Program-made: the position numbers and the translations under genes
Notes under the pieces: model-generated
Database searches by the model: none
The model's input: the letters and a program-made list of their open reading frames with translations, nothing else
What the model was told of the DNA's origin: nothing
Shown here: positions 62,356-64,000 of the stretch, one piece after another
Layout of the letters: the number at the start of each line of letters is the position of its first letter
Position numbering within the stretch: the stretch's first letter is position 1
Source: Terebella lapidaria
Lineage: Eukaryota; Annelida; Polychaeta; Terebellida; Terebellidae
NCBI GenBank assembly: GCA_949152475.1
Contig: OX424559.1
Location: forward strand, 14,353,809-14,417,808
DNA: 64,000 nt
Reading direction: 5' to 3'

Positions 62356-63594
62356 TACACGACAATGTAAGACAAGGCACGAATTTGTCGCTAATAATAA
62401 CAGCATGGGAACTGTTGTGGGAACTCGATTATTTCGTATATCGGGATTGACACAAACGAGTAATACAAGTATTATAGATGAATACACTACCATGACTCAA
62501 AATTTCAGATATCTATATTAACATAATGTCTGTCGATTCCTCGTCTATGAGTAACAACATTCCTGTGTCGCCGGCCTGTTAACTCTTCATGGTAAATTCT
62601 GGGAACACAAAAATCAATATATGCATACACTTCTGACAATATAATGGGTTACCAAGATAGAAGTGACCCCTGTTAGACATCACCAAGTTGTTATGAGATT
62701 GGGTGTGATTCCTACCGCTAAATTTGGTAGGAGAAAAATATTGTGTGTTTCGTGACTCTATGTTTATCCAGAGGTAGCTGCCCACATGAGGACTTTGCTC
62801 ACTGCAGTACCCACTCGGTCTCTAAAAGGTGCCGTCACGGATAGGTCTGACCAACGATTATATGGACATCATCTTGATTTGGTTGTCAATTACACTCAAT
62901 CTATAACATTTGGGCAAGCTTTTTTCTGCACATCTATTTCGGAATTCATGACTCTGCCACGTGTGGGTGGGATATGTTAATTCTTTCTGGAACACCTGAT
63001 TTGACATCCCTATGACCTTATATTATAATGATTTGATCCCGGTCGAGTTCATTCATTTCGGATTTTAACTCGTTCTGAATACTTCATATTCGGAAACCAT
63101 TCCAGGTCATTTGGAAATATTTCCTCTCCGTGTATACTTCAATACACTCCTAAGTTCAAAGTATAGGGAATTACTGTGGTGATTGAAGACCCCGTAAAAG
63201 ACACCCTTTGGCCCCTAGTTATATTCTACGGCTGCTTTCAATGACTCTGGTTTACGTGGCGACAAGGGGACTGATTAAGTTAATGGCAACCTTTGTCAGT
63301 ATGGTCAGTACTTTGTTCCATATGTGAATGTTTAAGCTTCCCAGAGAGACAAAAACTGTCGTCAATATCATTGGCATGACTGCCATGGTGAAGGCGAATC
63401 ATGGAAATGTACTGAGCATTTTGATCGTACATATTTGTCACCAACATTTGAGGTTTTCTAGGTATCAGAGAAATGTCAACACCATGTCATATCAGATGAT
63501 GAAAAAAATGTATATATCCACGAATCTGTTACAAATGAATATATGAACAAAACCTTACTTTATGTGGAGTACCCGTTCCCGGCAGACATCTTTG

Positions 63595-63596
<2 letters not shown>
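62356..63596. other. AT-rich DNA at the right end, no supportable gene
   Basis: Only short unconserved frames. No repeat partner seen within the window. Confidence 0.45.

Positions 63597-63680
<84 letters not shown>
63597..63680. repeat. (AT)n microsatellite
   Basis: An uninterrupted run of about 42 AT dinucleotides. It can extrude a cruciform, and its assembled length may be unreliable. Confidence 0.97.
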
Positions 63681-63682
<2 letters not shown>

Positions 63683-64000
63683 CTCATACATAAGTATATA
63701 ATCACAATAAATGAAAATATGAGGTTACATGAATATGAGAATATGAAAGTGATACATCATTTGGCTTCTGTATGAATATAATGTACATTTTGTTCTCAAA
63801 GGAATTATAGCCATTCAAATAATGATTGCTTACATTGCGTTTCATGAATAATTGGTTGTGACCGGTTGTTATCAAGCTATGAGGGTCATATCAGGATTAG
63901 GTCACGTGGAATATCAAGACCAAATATTAACGTGCCGTGGGGAGTAAAGGCTCTCCGACATTCTGGTTGATTTCTGGTAGAAATCTCGGGGCGTCCTACT

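Noticed and set aside
1-64000. tRNA or rRNA genes
   Set aside because: I looked for internal box-B-like GGTTCGANNCC sequence with a foldable acceptor stem and found no convincing case. A dedicated covariance-model scan would be decisive.

Overview
This window looks like the genome of a marine invertebrate, most likely a lophotrochozoan (mollusc, annelid or brachiopod). The grounds are AT-rich spaced DNA with no bacterial gene packing, a GPCR of the protostome sex-peptide/myoinhibitory-peptide receptor family, a Penelope-like retroelement, a CR1-like LINE tail and abundant lineage-specific repeats. The phylum is an inference; I cannot name the species.

Layout. 1-9.1 kb: three tandem, diverged copies of a ~3.3-3.7 kb unit (family A). 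The unit carries a decayed exon-like segment, and the second copy is interrupted by a 1.6 kb terminal-inverted-repeat element full of nuclear-receptor-type half-sites. 9.1-12.3 kb: mostly unique, with a G-rich duplicated block. 12.4-13.5 kb: three copies (two direct, one inverted) of another exon-like sequence. 13.5-24 kb: about 10 kb of unique, relatively GC-rich DNA with no gene I can defend, but with small clusters of E-box and CRE-like sites. 24-32.8 kb: tandem copies of family B, each with the same TATA box, micro-ORF and open stretches. 32.8-35 kb: a 5'-truncated but open Penelope-like reverse transcriptase/GIY-YIG ORF, then a decayed LINE 3' end. 38.0-39.5 kb: a second TIR element related to the first. 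39.8-49.9 kb: a ~10 kb satellite of about 264 copies of a 38-bp monomer, nearly every one with a palindromic CACGTG E-box. 50.9-52.2 kb: the only confident host gene, an apparently intronless coding region for a 445-aa sex-peptide-receptor-like GPCR, with polyA signal near 53.1 kb. 54-55 kb: short tandem and inverted repeats. 56-62.4 kb: family C tandem duplication, in which one copy holds two insertions absent from its partner. The window ends with an (AT)n microsatellite.

The genes do not form a pathway. The main point of interest is the juxtaposition of a giant, internally homogenised E-box satellite about 1 kb upstream of a neuropeptide-receptor gene, together with mobile elements carrying well-formed nuclear-receptor response elements (DR1, DR4, ER4, extended half-sites). 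Whether any of these is functional cannot be decided from sequence alone.
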